A stretch of DNA of 64,000 bases from Ruegeria sp. THAF33 (lineage in GTDB: Bacteria > Pseudomonadota > Alphaproteobacteria > Rhodobacterales > Rhodobacteraceae), in the NCBI RefSeq assembly GCF_009363615.1, contig NZ_CP045384.1, positions 866,501-930,500 on the forward strand, given 5' to 3'. Both the position numbers and the translations under genes were made by a program. This document shows, in pieces, positions 34,975 to 44,630 of the stretch. The notes under the pieces are model-generated. The model had not been told where the DNA came from. It ran no database searches and saw only the letters and a list, made by a program, of their open reading frames with translations. Position 1 is the first letter of the stretch. Every line of letters starts with the position of its first letter.

Positions 34975-36518
34975 CACTCTTCCCTTCCCAAGACGGCAGA
35001 GATGTAGTTTTCAGGGGTAAACAACTGCTCTGCGGTTTTGCTCGTGTACTCCAGGGCCGGACCCGCGAACAGGGTCAGCAGGACCAGACCTGCCACGGCC
35101 CCGAACACAGCCGTAAAAGCAAGGCCGGGTTGCGGTTCGGGGGCGGCGGGTGCAGACGCGTTTTCGCCTTCGGCGGTTTCATCGGTTGTGACAACCTCAG
35201 CGTCGTAGCTTTTCCAGAAAATCAGCGTCCCGGCACGGGCCAGCCCGACGATGGTGACGAATGATCCAATCAGGATAACGGCCCAGACCGAGGTGGCATC
35301 GGATGCATCACGCGAAGCGTCCAGAACCAAAAGCTTGCCAACAAAGCCGGACAACGGCGGCATTCCAGCCATCGCGATGGCGCCGACAAAGAACAGGGCA
35401 GCAATCAACCCGCTTTGCGGCATCGGCGGCTTGGGGGCTATGGCCCCTCCCTGCCGTTCCATGATCAGGTCAGCAATGAGGAACAGCAACGCGGTCGCAA
35501 GTGTCGAATGGAACACGTAATAAAGGGCGGCTGCCGTCGCGCCGGGCGTGAACTGCGAAATCGCGATCAGCAAAGTACCCATGGACGCGATGGCGCAAAA
35601 GGCAACCATGCGGGCAATATGCTGCGATCCCAGAATGCCGATGGCACCGACGGCAAGCGTCAGCAGCGCCGCGGGTTGCAACCAATCGCCAACCAGACCC
35701 TGCGTGACTTCGACGTCGGGACCGAAGGCCAGAGTGTACATTCGCAGGATCGAATAGGCCCCTACCTTGGTCATGATTGCAAACAGGGCCGCAACAGGCA
35801 GCGGGGCGTTGGCATAGCTGGCGGGCAGCCAGAAGTGCAGCGGCAGAACGGCAGCCTTGATGCAGAAGACCAGCAGCAACAGCACCGCACCAACCCGCAG
35901 CAATGCGGTATCTTCAGCCGGAATCTCCGCAACGCGCAGGGCGATGTCCGCCATGTTCAGCGTACCGGTCACGCCATAGATCGTGCCAAGGGCAAACAGA
36001 AACAGGGTCGACCCCAACAGGTTATACGCCACATACTGCACACCCGCTTTCAACCGTACCGCGCCACCGCCATGTGTCATAAGGCCGTAAGACGCGATCA
36101 GCAGCACCTCGAAAAACACGAAAAGGTTGAAGGCGTCGCCGGTCAGGAAGGCGCCACAGACGCCCATGAGCTGGAAATGAAACAGCGCGTGGAAATGCTT
36201 GCCCCGGTCATCCCAGCCCGAGGCGATGGCATAAAGCACGATCGGCAGGGCCAGCAGGGCGGTCAGCAGAACCATCATTGCGGACATGCGATCCAGCACC
36301 ATGACGATGCCAAAGGGGGCGGGCCAGTCGCCAAGCTCGTACACCTGAATGACCCCGCCCGAGGCCTGAGCCGTGATTGTCAGCGCAATCCCAAGCAAAG
36401 CCACGACGCCCGCGACCGAGAAGATGCGTTGCAGGTCCAGATGGTATCGCAGGACCATGATGATGAATGGGGCCAGAATCGCGGGCAGGACGATCGGCGC
36501 AACGATCCAGTGGTTCAT
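34974..36518 (-). CDS. mnhD: Na+/H+ antiporter subunit D
   Basis: 514 residues, about 14 membrane helices, homologous to NuoM/NuoN proton-translocating subunits. Conserved blocks include FVFFEVLLIASYGLMTHGGG (Glu in helix 5), AAVLPLHFWLPASYANAPLP with the key Lys, and PPLSGFVGKLLVLDA. It forms the ion-translocating part of the Mrp complex with MnhA. The start overlaps the mnhC stop by 4 bases. Confidence 0.96.
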   Translation of the reverse strand: MNHWIVAPIVLPAILAPFIIMVLRYHLDLQRIFSVAGVVALLGIALTITAQASGGVIQVYELGDWPAPFGIVMVLDRMSAMMVLLTALLALPIVLYAIASGWDDRGKHFHALFHFQLMGVCGAFLTGDAFNLFVFFEVLLIASYGLMTHGGGAVRLKAGVQYVAYNLLGSTLFLFALGTIYGVTGTLNMADIALRVAEIPAEDTALLRVGAVLLLLVFCIKAAVLPLHFWLPASYANAPLPVAALFAIMTKVGAYSILRMYTLAFGPDVEVTQGLVGDWLQPAALLTLAVGAIGILGSQHIARMVAFCAIASMGTLLIAISQFTPGATAAALYYVFHSTLATALLFLIADLIMERQGGAIAPKPPMPQSGLIAALFFVGAIAMAGMPPLSGFVGKLLVLDASRDASDATSVWAVILIGSFVTIVGLARAGTLIFWKSYDAEVVTTDETAEGENASAPAAPEPQPGLAFTAVFGAVAGLVLLTLFAGPALEYTSKTAEQLFTPENYISAVLGREE

Positions 36519-36874
36519 GCGTCATCTCCCGGCGCGTCAACACTGTCCTGGGCGGTCATGTCGATATGGTCATTCTTGGCAGACAGGTATGCGCTGAGCG
36601 AGATCATCACGATCACGGCTGTCATCCCGAACGAGATCACGATGGCCGTCAGGACCAGCGCCTGTGGCAATGGGTCGGTATAGGGGACGTCCTCGTACTT
36701 GTTCAGAACCGCTGGTGCGTTCAGCGCCAGTCGTCCGGTCGCGAACAGGAAGACGTTCACCGCGTATGTGATCAGAGACAGGCCCAGAATGACCGGAAAC
36801 GTCCGACGGCGCAGGATCAGGAAGATCCCGGCAGCGGTCATGATACCGACGGCAGAGGCTACGAGCGCTTCCAT
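36515..36874 (-). CDS. mnhC: Na+/H+ antiporter subunit C
   Basis: 119 residues with three helices, NuoK-like. Blocks: MEALVASAVGIMTAAGIFLI, LGLSLITYAVNVFLFATGRL and DPLPQALVLTAIVISFGMTA, which is the MrpC signature. The ATG 36874 shares one base with the mnhA stop. Confidence 0.95.
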   Translation of the reverse strand: MEALVASAVGIMTAAGIFLILRRRTFPVILGLSLITYAVNVFLFATGRLALNAPAVLNKYEDVPYTDPLPQALVLTAIVISFGMTAVIVMISLSAYLSAKNDHIDMTAQDSVDAPGDDA

Positions 36875-39744
36875 CAGGCCTGCTCCTTCTCTTGTTCTTC
36901 TTCCGGAGGGTTGTCTCGCAGCGGGTTGATATCCATCGGGAATTCCTGTGCCATCCCCGGTTGCCACGCAAAGCGGGACAGGCTGTCCAATGCCAGCATG
37001 ACCGCACCCAGAACCGCCAGGAATACGCCTGTATCAAACAGCATGGCGGTGGCCCATTCGAATTCCTCCAGCGGAGGCCAGTTGATGTAGCCGAAATCGC
37101 TGGTCAGGAAGGGGCGTTCATTGAACCAAGCACCCAACCCGGTTGCCGCGGCGATCAGAACGCCCCAGCCGATGGTGCCGTGGTAATAGAACCTTTGCCG
37201 CTCGATGGCCCAGGTATAGCCGCTGGCCATGTATTGCATCAGATAGGCGATGGCGACGATCAGGCCGGCGATAAAGCCGCCACCGGGCTGGTTGTGCCCG
37301 CGGAAAAAGATGTAAGCCCCGACCATCAGTGCGATCGGCATCATGACACGGGTGACCACAACCATCATCAGCGGATGCGAATCCCCGGATTGCGGCCAAT
37401 GCGGTTTGCGGTTCAGCAGATAGCTGCGGACATTTGTACCGAGAACGGATTCCGTCAGCGCAAAGATGATCAGTGCGGCAATGCCCAGAACGATGATCTC
37501 GCCAAAGGTATCAAAACCCCGGAAGTCGACAAGGATCACGTTGACCACATTGGTGCCGCCGCCGCCTTTGTAGGAATTGGCCAGATGGAACTCTGAAATC
37601 GTCGGGAACGCGAAATCGCGCATCATCATCGCGTAGATCAACGCACCGGTGCCAAGGCCCGCGACCACGGAAATCGCCGCGTCCCGCCAGCGCCGTGCCG
37701 CCGAACTGTCCCAGGGCGTTTCGGTCGGCAGGAAGTTCAGCGACAGCAACAAAAGGATCATTGTCACCACTTCGACCGAGATCTGCGTCAAGGCAAGATC
37801 GGGGGCCGAGAGATAGTTGAAGGCAACCGAAACGATCAGGCCGACGACACCGATCAATACCAGTGACAAAAGACGATTCCGGTGGAACCACATAATGCCC
37901 AGCGTCGCACCCACAAGACAGATCCAGCCAAGGATAGGAATGATCTGAGCCGGCAGCGGAACGCGGGTTTCTATGCCGATGGTTCCGGTCGAATACGCGT
38001 AATAACCCAGGCCAACGGTAAAGGCGACGAAGATGATTGCATAGCGGCTAAGGACCCCGTTGTGCAACTCATCCGTGATCCATCGGCTCAACCTGGTCAG
38101 CGCTTCTATGATTGCTTCAAAGATCTGCTTGGCTTCGGGGCGGGGCAGAGCGTTCCAGATCTGCTCACCTCGTCTGTGCAACGCCAGCAGGAACAGACCG
38201 CCCAGCGTGGCCACGACCGACATGTAAAGGGCCGGTGTGAAGCCATGCCAGAGTTTCAGCGAGTAATACGGAAGCTTCTCGCCGCCAATCACCGCGCTGG
38301 ACACCACTGCGACCAATGGGCCGACAATGGCCGCGGAATAGAGGCCGATCAGGATGACAAGTACGACCAGGAACGCGGGCGCGATCCACAACCCAACGGG
38401 CGGATCATGCGGATGTGCCGGATAATCTTCCCGCTGTGGTCCAAGAAAGACGTGGCTGACGAAGCGGAAGGAATAAGCGGCCGAGAACAACGCAGCCAAA
38501 AGCGCCAGCCCCGGCACCAGGTAATGAGAGTGCAGCCATGTGGTGTGCACGGTTTCTTCAAGCATCATCTCTTTGGACAGGAAACCGTTCAGAGGCGGCA
38601 GCCCGGCCATTGAAAGGGCGGCAATCGTGCCGATTGTGAAGGTGATCGGCATCAGGTGGCGCAAGCCACCCAGTCTTTTGATATCGCGCGTGCCTGTTTC
38701 GTGATCCACGATCCCGGCGGTCATGAACAAGGCGGCTTTGAACGTTGCGTGGTTGATGATGTGGAACACGGCAGCGACGGCGGCAATTTTTGTGCCAAAG
38801 CCCAGCAGCATGGTGATGAGGCCAAGATGCGAAACGGTCGAAAACGCCAGCAGCGCCTTAAGGTCGTCCTTGAACAACGCGATAGACGCGCCAATCAGCA
38901 TGGTGATCAGCCCCGTCGTGGCGACGATGTAGAACCACGCATCCGTGCCGGCCAGAACCGGCCACATCCGTGCCATCAGAAACAGGCCCGCTTTCACCAT
39001 TGTGGCAGAGTGCAGATAGGCCGAAACCGGTGTTGGCGCGGCCATGGCGTGCGGTAGCCAGAAATGAAACGGGAACTGCGCCGACTTGGTGAAACAGCCC
39101 AGCAGGATCAGGATCAGCGCCGGCATGTAGTAGGGTGAGGCCTGGATCAGTTCTTTGTTCTGCAAAATGACGCTGAGGTCATAAGACCCCACGATATTGC
39201 CGAGGATCAGCATCCCGGCAATCATCGCTAAACCGCCAGAGCCAGTGACAGCCAAAGCCATGCGCGCGCCCTGACGACCCTCGGGAAGGTGCTTCCAATA
39301 GCCGATCAGCAGGAATGAGCTGAGCGATGTAAGCTCCCAGAATATAAGCAGAAGCAGGATGTTGTCGGACAGGACAATCCCGACCATCGCGCCCTGAAAC
39401 AGCAAAAGATAGGTAAAGAACTGCCCCATAGGATCTTCGCGCGACAGATAGAACCTTGCATAAAGGATGATCAGCAGCCCTATGCCCAGGATCAGCAACG
39501 CGAACAAAAATCCCAGGCCGTCCAGCATGAAATTCGCGTTCAGCCCCAGCCCCGGTATCCAGTCGAACCGGGCGGTCACGACGTCTCCGCGCATCACCGC
39601 AGGGATATGGATCAACAGGCCCATCAGGGCCAGGAATGTGGTCAACCCGGCGGCGGATGCGGCTGCGTTCCGGCCTGCCCGGATCAGCAGGGCAGGAAAA
39701 ACAGCGCCGAGAAAGGGAAGGGCCGCGATGAGGAATAGGGACAA
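36874..39744 (-). CDS. mnhA: Na+/H+ antiporter subunit A/B fusion
   Basis: About 956 residues from a TTG at 39744, which follows GGAG by 8 bases; the longer frame to 39942 has no ribosome site. The N-terminal 800 residues are MrpA (NuoL-like; SATMVKAGLFLMARMWP, FHIINHATFKAALFMTAG, PPLNGFLSKEMMLEE). The C-terminal 200 are MrpB (VTRVMMPIALMVGAYIFFRG, then GHNQPGGGFIAGLIVAIAYL), so A and B are one chain as in the PhaAB-type group 2 systems. The complex moves Na+ (or K+) out against H+ entry, useful in a marine cell. The 223-base divergent spacer up to 39967 shows no clear motif. Confidence 0.94.
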   Translation of the reverse strand: MSLFLIAALPFLGAVFPALLIRAGRNAAASAAGLTTFLALMGLLIHIPAVMRGDVVTARFDWIPGLGLNANFMLDGLGFLFALLILGIGLLIILYARFYLSREDPMGQFFTYLLLFQGAMVGIVLSDNILLLLIFWELTSLSSFLLIGYWKHLPEGRQGARMALAVTGSGGLAMIAGMLILGNIVGSYDLSVILQNKELIQASPYYMPALILILLGCFTKSAQFPFHFWLPHAMAAPTPVSAYLHSATMVKAGLFLMARMWPVLAGTDAWFYIVATTGLITMLIGASIALFKDDLKALLAFSTVSHLGLITMLLGFGTKIAAVAAVFHIINHATFKAALFMTAGIVDHETGTRDIKRLGGLRHLMPITFTIGTIAALSMAGLPPLNGFLSKEMMLEETVHTTWLHSHYLVPGLALLAALFSAAYSFRFVSHVFLGPQREDYPAHPHDPPVGLWIAPAFLVVLVILIGLYSAAIVGPLVAVVSSAVIGGEKLPYYSLKLWHGFTPALYMSVVATLGGLFLLALHRRGEQIWNALPRPEAKQIFEAIIEALTRLSRWITDELHNGVLSRYAIIFVAFTVGLGYYAYSTGTIGIETRVPLPAQIIPILGWICLVGATLGIMWFHRNRLLSLVLIGVVGLIVSVAFNYLSAPDLALTQISVEVVTMILLLLSLNFLPTETPWDSSAARRWRDAAISVVAGLGTGALIYAMMMRDFAFPTISEFHLANSYKGGGGTNVVNVILVDFRGFDTFGEIIVLGIAALIIFALTESVLGTNVRSYLLNRKPHWPQSGDSHPLMMVVVTRVMMPIALMVGAYIFFRGHNQPGGGFIAGLIVAIAYLMQYMASGYTWAIERQRFYYHGTIGWGVLIAAATGLGAWFNERPFLTSDFGYINWPPLEEFEWATAMLFDTGVFLAVLGAVMLALDSLSRFAWQPGMAQEFPMDINPLRDNPPEEEQEKEQA

Positions 39745-39967
39745 GTGCGATACTCCGGTCTGGGCGGTCAGTGTGAAGCCAATTTTGTAAGGATATTTTC
39801 CCGACTGTCCAGATATTGTAACTTTTTTACAGAGTCCTATAGGCCGCATCAAAAACTCTGCAAGGATTCGAAAAAATGACGTGATCTTGATGCGGGTCGG
39901 GTTTTTCGACGCCCCGGTTTCAGACCATCTGTGATAGAACACATGTCAGCGAACAGGAGGCTGAATC

Positions 39968-40441
39968 TTGGCCGAGAAAGTGAACCGAGCCCGAAGATGG
40001 ATGTTGATCGGCGCATGCGCGGCGATTGCAGGCGGGTTTGCGATCAGGGAATACCGTTTGATCCCCGAAGACCACGGCGGCGGCCGGATAACGGTTGCCG
40101 AGGCCCATGAGCAGGCCTCGAAGGGAAACGTTCTGTTGATCGATATCCGCACGCCGCGTGAATGGCGCGCATCGGGCATTGGCGAAGGTGCCGTGCCGCT
40201 GGACATGCGGCGCGAGGATTTTGTCAAAGCACTGACGGAATTGGCTGGCGGCGATCCGGCGACCCCGGTGGCCTTGATTTGCGCGCGCGGCGTGCGCTCG
40301 GCGCGCCTGAGCAACCGCCTGATCGAAGCTGGATTCACCAATGTGATCGACGTGCCCGAGGGTATGTTGGGTTCGGCCGCAGGGCCGGGATGGGTTCGGG
40401 CCGGATTGCCGGTGCGCAAATATGATAAGGATGCAGGATGA
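39968..40441 (+). CDS. Membrane-anchored rhodanese-like protein
   Basis: 157 residues from TTG 39968, supported by AGGAGG at 39954-39959. A single N-terminal membrane segment (RWMLIGACAAIAGGFAIREY) is followed by a rhodanese domain with the active loop CARGVRS (Cys105 to Ser111). The domain is therefore probably periplasmic. Its sulfur partner is unknown. The stop overlaps the following esterase gene by 4 bases. Confidence 0.9.
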   Translation: MAEKVNRARRWMLIGACAAIAGGFAIREYRLIPEDHGGGRITVAEAHEQASKGNVLLIDIRTPREWRASGIGEGAVPLDMRREDFVKALTELAGGDPATPVALICARGVRSARLSNRLIEAGFTNVIDVPEGMLGSAAGPGWVRAGLPVRKYDKDAG

Positions 40442-41262
40442 TCCGGGAATTCAGCCTTGTTTTGGCCTTGGCAGTGACCGGGCAGATCGCTTTCGCGGGG
40501 TGTGCCGGACAAGAGGATACCTGTGAGACACCCATGGGGGCCTATCACATCGAACTGCCCGATGTGGACAATGCGCCCATGGTGGTGTTCCTGCATGGGT
40601 ATGGCGGCAGCGGGTCGGGCACGATGCGCAACCGCGGGATGGTCGAACCGCTGTTGAGCCGCGGTTATGCGGTGATGGCCCCTGAGGGGTTGGAACGGCC
40701 CGACCGGGGCAGCACCAAAAGCTGGAATTTCTATCCCGGTTTTGGTGAGCGGGACGAAACCGCCTTTCTGGCCGAAGCGGTGCAAGATGCGGCACGGCGG
40801 TTTGGCATCGACGCTGACCGTGTCCTGCTGGGCGGGTTTTCCGCCGGCGCCTTCATGGTCAACTATCTGGCCTGCGAGAGCCCCGATACGTTTTCGGCCT
40901 ATGTCCCGGTGTCCGGTGGTTTCTGGCGCCCGCACCCCGAAACCTGCAACGGTCCGATCCGCATGTTCCACACGCATGGCTGGACCGACAATGTGGTGCC
41001 GCTGGAAGGGCGCTTGCTGGGCGGAGGACGCTTTCAGCAGGGTGATATCCATGCGGGTCTCGAAATCTGGCGAGATGCGAACGGTTGCGTCGATCACAAA
41101 CCGACCGGGTTCAGCACGACGGGGGATTTCATGCGCCGCCGCTGGACCACATGTGCCAAAGGCAGCGCGCTGGAATTTGCTCTGTTTCCCGGAGGGCACA
41201 CCGTTCCCGCGGGCTGGGCCGATATGATAGTCGATTGGTACGAAGGGCTTCCCGGCAGTTGA
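40438..41262 (+). CDS. Secreted LpqC/PHB-depolymerase-like esterase
   Basis: 274 residues. A Sec-type signal ends near AFAGCAGQ; Cys22 could be lipid-modified, but the -3 residue is Phe, so simple cleavage at AFA is as likely. The alpha/beta-hydrolase core has the oxyanion HGYGGSGSG and nucleophile elbow GGFSAGAF (Ser135), with catalytic His in FPGGHTVPAGW. The family includes poly(3-hydroxybutyrate) depolymerases and feruloyl esterases; the substrate is not decided. It is translationally coupled to the rhodanese gene and abuts the convergent opgH. Confidence 0.9.
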   Translation: MIREFSLVLALAVTGQIAFAGCAGQEDTCETPMGAYHIELPDVDNAPMVVFLHGYGGSGSGTMRNRGMVEPLLSRGYAVMAPEGLERPDRGSTKSWNFYPGFGERDETAFLAEAVQDAARRFGIDADRVLLGGFSAGAFMVNYLACESPDTFSAYVPVSGGFWRPHPETCNGPIRMFHTHGWTDNVVPLEGRLLGGGRFQQGDIHAGLEIWRDANGCVDHKPTGFSTTGDFMRRRWTTCAKGSALEFALFPGGHTVPAGWADMIVDWYEGLPGS

Positions 41263-43134
41263 TCACTCGGCCGGGGTCATGTTGCCTTTGCCTTCGACCA
41301 GTCGCTTCAGTTCATCGCGATAGCGGCGCGCTGACCGGGTAATGGCGGGTTCGCTGAAGTCTTCCCGCATTCCGACCATCTTGCGCGCGGCACCTGCCGA
41401 GACACCGCTGAGCGCTGACAACGGGATAGCCAGCGCCAGACTGATTGCGATCGGGGCCAGCCAGATCGACACCAGCCCGGACAGGATACCGACACTCAGC
41501 GCCACTCCAATGATGGTTTCAAGCGCATGGCACAGGATCAGCGTTCGCAGACCATAGGTGCCACCGTCGCGCGCCTGAGGCGACCAGCCGCGCTGAATGC
41601 CGAAAGCCGTACGGAATACAGCGATCATCTGTTGCACCATCAGGATCGGAGCGTAAAGGATTGACAGCAGAACCTCGGCCAGGAAAGAGGCAAGGAATTT
41701 GCGCCCGCCACCGAAATCCGCGTAGCGTACACCGCTCAACGGCAGGGCTAGAACGCCCAGAACCTTGGGGGCCAACAACATCGCGTACATGACCAGAATG
41801 ATCAGCACGTGACGGGTTTCCGACATCTCGGGCCATTGCGGGAACAAAGGATTGTCAGGGCTGAAATAATGCAGGACAGAGGCATCCTGACCCTGACCGA
41901 TCAGCGCCCACATCAACAGTAGCGCAAACCACAACGGGGACATCAGATAGCCGACCGCGCCGTGGAACATGTGAAACCGCGACACGGCACGGAACCCGGA
42001 AGAACCCAGCAGTTTCAGGTGTTGCAGGTTGCCCTGACACCAGCGGCGGTCCCGCATGGCGTGATCGATGAGGGTCGGCGGTGTTTCTTCATATGACCCG
42101 CGAATACGCGGCAGGAATCGCACGGCCCACCCGGCGCGGCGCAGCAGGCCGGCCTCGACGAAGTCGTGGCTCATGATCAGCTTGTCCTGACCGCTGAACG
42201 ACCGCAGCTTGGGCAGGCCGGCGCTGGTGGCAAAGGCCTTGGTGCGGATAATCGCGTTGTGGCCCCAATAGTTGCCCTCTTGCCCGCACCAACGGGCCAG
42301 ACCTTCGGCAAAGGCGATGCCATAGACGCCATTTGCAAATTGCTGCATCCGGGCAAAGACCGACTGTGCGCCGATCAACTGCGGATAGCTTTGAATCAAG
42401 CCCGCACCCGGATCGCATGCCAGTGCATCGGTCAGGCGATGGATCGCGCGCCCGGTCATCAGGCTGTCGGCATCCAGCACCAGCATGGCATCCCAATCCG
42501 CGCCCCAGCGGCTGACCCAGTCGGCGATATTGCCGACTTTGCGGTCGGTATTCTGTTCGCGGCGGCGATAATACAGCTCGAGCCCGGGTGCCAGCGTGGT
42601 GCGCAGTGCTTCGACGCTGGCCTGTTCCTGCGCCGCAATCTCGGGATCGCGCGTGTCCGACAGAATGAACATGGCATAGTGGTGTTTGCCGCCGCGCGCC
42701 TGAAGATCCTCCAGCATGGTGCGGGCATTGCCCAACACGTTCCAGGGGACTTCATTGTACACCGGGGTCAGCAGGGCCACCCGCAGGGGTTGCGCCGCGG
42801 TCCGGCGCTCGGGGCGTTCCTGTTTCGCCAGCGACACCATGCCCAGCAAAACGGTGCAGACGGTGAAGGAAATCCAGAAGAAGTTGAACGAAATCAAAGC
42901 CAAAAGGATGGCTTCGACCACGTTTATGCCTTCCGCGCCGAACCAGTCGCACATGACCCACAGCAACGCCAGAGTGGCGGCCATGGCAGGCGAAAAAACC
43001 AGCGCGCGCCAGAATCCGGCAGTTGATTTGTGCTGACTGGAAGGCGCATCGGCATCCCGGAACCGTGCGCCAAAATTCTGCGCCGGCATCGCCAGAGGGG
43101 CCTCGGGCGGCATGATATGCAGATCGCGGCTCAT
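41263..43134 (-). CDS. opgH: Glucans biosynthesis glucosyltransferase H
   Basis: Inner-membrane GT2 enzyme making the beta-glucan backbone of osmoregulated periplasmic glucans. 623 residues, shorter than E. coli OpgH (847) because N- and C-terminal extensions are lacking. Two N-terminal helices precede the catalytic loop with RVALLTPVYNE, DADS (221-224, UDP-glucose/metal) and RRWCQGNLQH, followed by about five C-terminal helices. ATG 43134 overlaps the opgG stop by 4 bases. Confidence 0.95.
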   Translation of the reverse strand: MSRDLHIMPPEAPLAMPAQNFGARFRDADAPSSQHKSTAGFWRALVFSPAMAATLALLWVMCDWFGAEGINVVEAILLALISFNFFWISFTVCTVLLGMVSLAKQERPERRTAAQPLRVALLTPVYNEVPWNVLGNARTMLEDLQARGGKHHYAMFILSDTRDPEIAAQEQASVEALRTTLAPGLELYYRRREQNTDRKVGNIADWVSRWGADWDAMLVLDADSLMTGRAIHRLTDALACDPGAGLIQSYPQLIGAQSVFARMQQFANGVYGIAFAEGLARWCGQEGNYWGHNAIIRTKAFATSAGLPKLRSFSGQDKLIMSHDFVEAGLLRRAGWAVRFLPRIRGSYEETPPTLIDHAMRDRRWCQGNLQHLKLLGSSGFRAVSRFHMFHGAVGYLMSPLWFALLLMWALIGQGQDASVLHYFSPDNPLFPQWPEMSETRHVLIILVMYAMLLAPKVLGVLALPLSGVRYADFGGGRKFLASFLAEVLLSILYAPILMVQQMIAVFRTAFGIQRGWSPQARDGGTYGLRTLILCHALETIIGVALSVGILSGLVSIWLAPIAISLALAIPLSALSGVSAGAARKMVGMREDFSEPAITRSARRYRDELKRLVEGKGNMTPAE

Positions 43135-44630
43135 GCGGTCCAACGGTACAGCCAGACTTCCGAGGCGGGCTGTTTGTCTTTCAACAATTGCGCGCGCAAC
43201 TCGACATGGTTGCGTTCGCCGGGCTGGAATGAAAACGCCAGGCGTGGACCACCGGTATCCGGGTTGCGCTGCAAGACGCCTTCCGAAGTTTCCGCATGTG
43301 GCGAATCCACAAAGACAGTGATTGCGCCCAGGTCCTCGAACAGCTCGCTGTCTTCAAAATCGATGACGGCCAGCCGGCCTTCGCCAAAGGTGTTTTCGCC
43401 CATCGCGGTGTTGATCACGCGCGGCATCGGTGTGCGCTGGGGTTCTTCCCCCCAGATCAGGCGATAGGACAGATCAACCTGACTGCCTGCCGCATAGGGT
43501 TCAGCGGGCCTCCAGTAGGCGACGATGTTGTCATAGATTTCCTGATCTGCCGGGATCTCGACCAGCGTGACCGAGCCTTTGCCCCAGTCTTCCTGGGGCT
43601 CGACCCACAGGCCCGGGCGCTTGTGGTAATTGGCCTCGAGATCGGCATAGTCCGAAAACTCTCGTTTGCGCTGCATCAGACCAAACCCGCGCGGGTTTGT
43701 ATCGACGAAGGATGAAACCTGCAATCGGGTCGGATTGGCCAACGGACGCCACAGGACCTCGCCCGCGCCATTGCGGATCATCAACCCGTCGCTGTCGTGC
43801 ACAGCAGGGCGGAAATCGTCGAACCGGCTGTGGTTGGTCTGGTCGAACAGGAACATCGAAGTTCCCGGAGCGATACCCACATGGGGCAGGTCTTCGCGCG
43901 GGAACAGCGTTGCCTCGATATCCATGATGCAATCCGCGCCCGCCGTGACGTTGAAACGATAGGCGCCGGTCACGCTGGGGCTGTCCAACAATGCGTGCAC
44001 GACCATGTTGCGTTGGCCCGGTTCGGGACGTTCCAGCCAGAAACGGATGAATTCGGGAAATTCCTCGCCATCCGGGTCGCCGGTTTTCAACGCCAGACCC
44101 CGCGCGGACAGTCCGTAAACCTCGTGCAGGCCAATGGCGCGGAAATAGCTGGCCCCCTGCCAGACGCAGAATTCATCTGTCTTGCCGGGGCGGTGCATTT
44201 CAGTGCGCAGGCGCAGGCCCGAGAAGCCCAGCGTGTCATCGATCGGCAGTTGCGGCACGTCTTCTGACTTGTCGAACATATCCAGATCGAAGGCGACCGG
44301 CTTGGTCATGCCGTTCTCGACCGTTTCCACCTTGACGGTGCGTGGGAAATACAGGCCGGGGGTGAAGAAATCCACGTTGAAGGGCGTCTCGGTTTCATAC
44401 CACAGCGCCCGGTCAAGCCGGAACCGGATGGAACGGTATTGCTGATAGGTCAGGTCCTGCCATTCTTGCGGTACCATCTCGCGTTCCACATAGGGGCGGC
44501 TGGCCAGATCGCGGGCCATCTCGATCACATAGTCGCGGTCAAAAGGCGTCTCACCGCCCGTCGCATAGGCGGATGGAGCGAAGGCCAAAGCAGTCGTCGA
44601 GACGAGGAATGCGCGACGGGTAAAATTCAT
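43131..44630 (-). CDS. opgG: Periplasmic glucan biosynthesis protein G
   Basis: 499 residues. A twin-arginine signal (TRRAFLVSTTALAFAPSAYA) sends it to the periplasm. The mature part has the OpgG/OpgD pattern: FDRDYVIEMARDLASRPYVE, YQQYRSIRFRLDRALWY and the C-terminal Ig-like domain (VELRAQLLKDKQPASEVWLY). It is required for trimming or branching the nascent glucan. It lies between opgC and opgH with 4-base overlaps on both sides. Confidence 0.95.
   Translation of the reverse strand: MNFTRRAFLVSTTALAFAPSAYATGGETPFDRDYVIEMARDLASRPYVEREMVPQEWQDLTYQQYRSIRFRLDRALWYETETPFNVDFFTPGLYFPRTVKVETVENGMTKPVAFDLDMFDKSEDVPQLPIDDTLGFSGLRLRTEMHRPGKTDEFCVWQGASYFRAIGLHEVYGLSARGLALKTGDPDGEEFPEFIRFWLERPEPGQRNMVVHALLDSPSVTGAYRFNVTAGADCIMDIEATLFPREDLPHVGIAPGTSMFLFDQTNHSRFDDFRPAVHDSDGLMIRNGAGEVLWRPLANPTRLQVSSFVDTNPRGFGLMQRKREFSDYADLEANYHKRPGLWVEPQEDWGKGSVTLVEIPADQEIYDNIVAYWRPAEPYAAGSQVDLSYRLIWGEEPQRTPMPRVINTAMGENTFGEGRLAVIDFEDSELFEDLGAITVFVDSPHAETSEGVLQRNPDTGGPRLAFSFQPGERNHVELRAQLLKDKQPASEVWLYRWTA

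Noticed and set aside
35415..36683. 422-codon open frame on the plus strand
   Set aside because: Shadow of mnhD and mnhC; rich in Gln/His/Arg as expected for the complement of membrane-protein codons.
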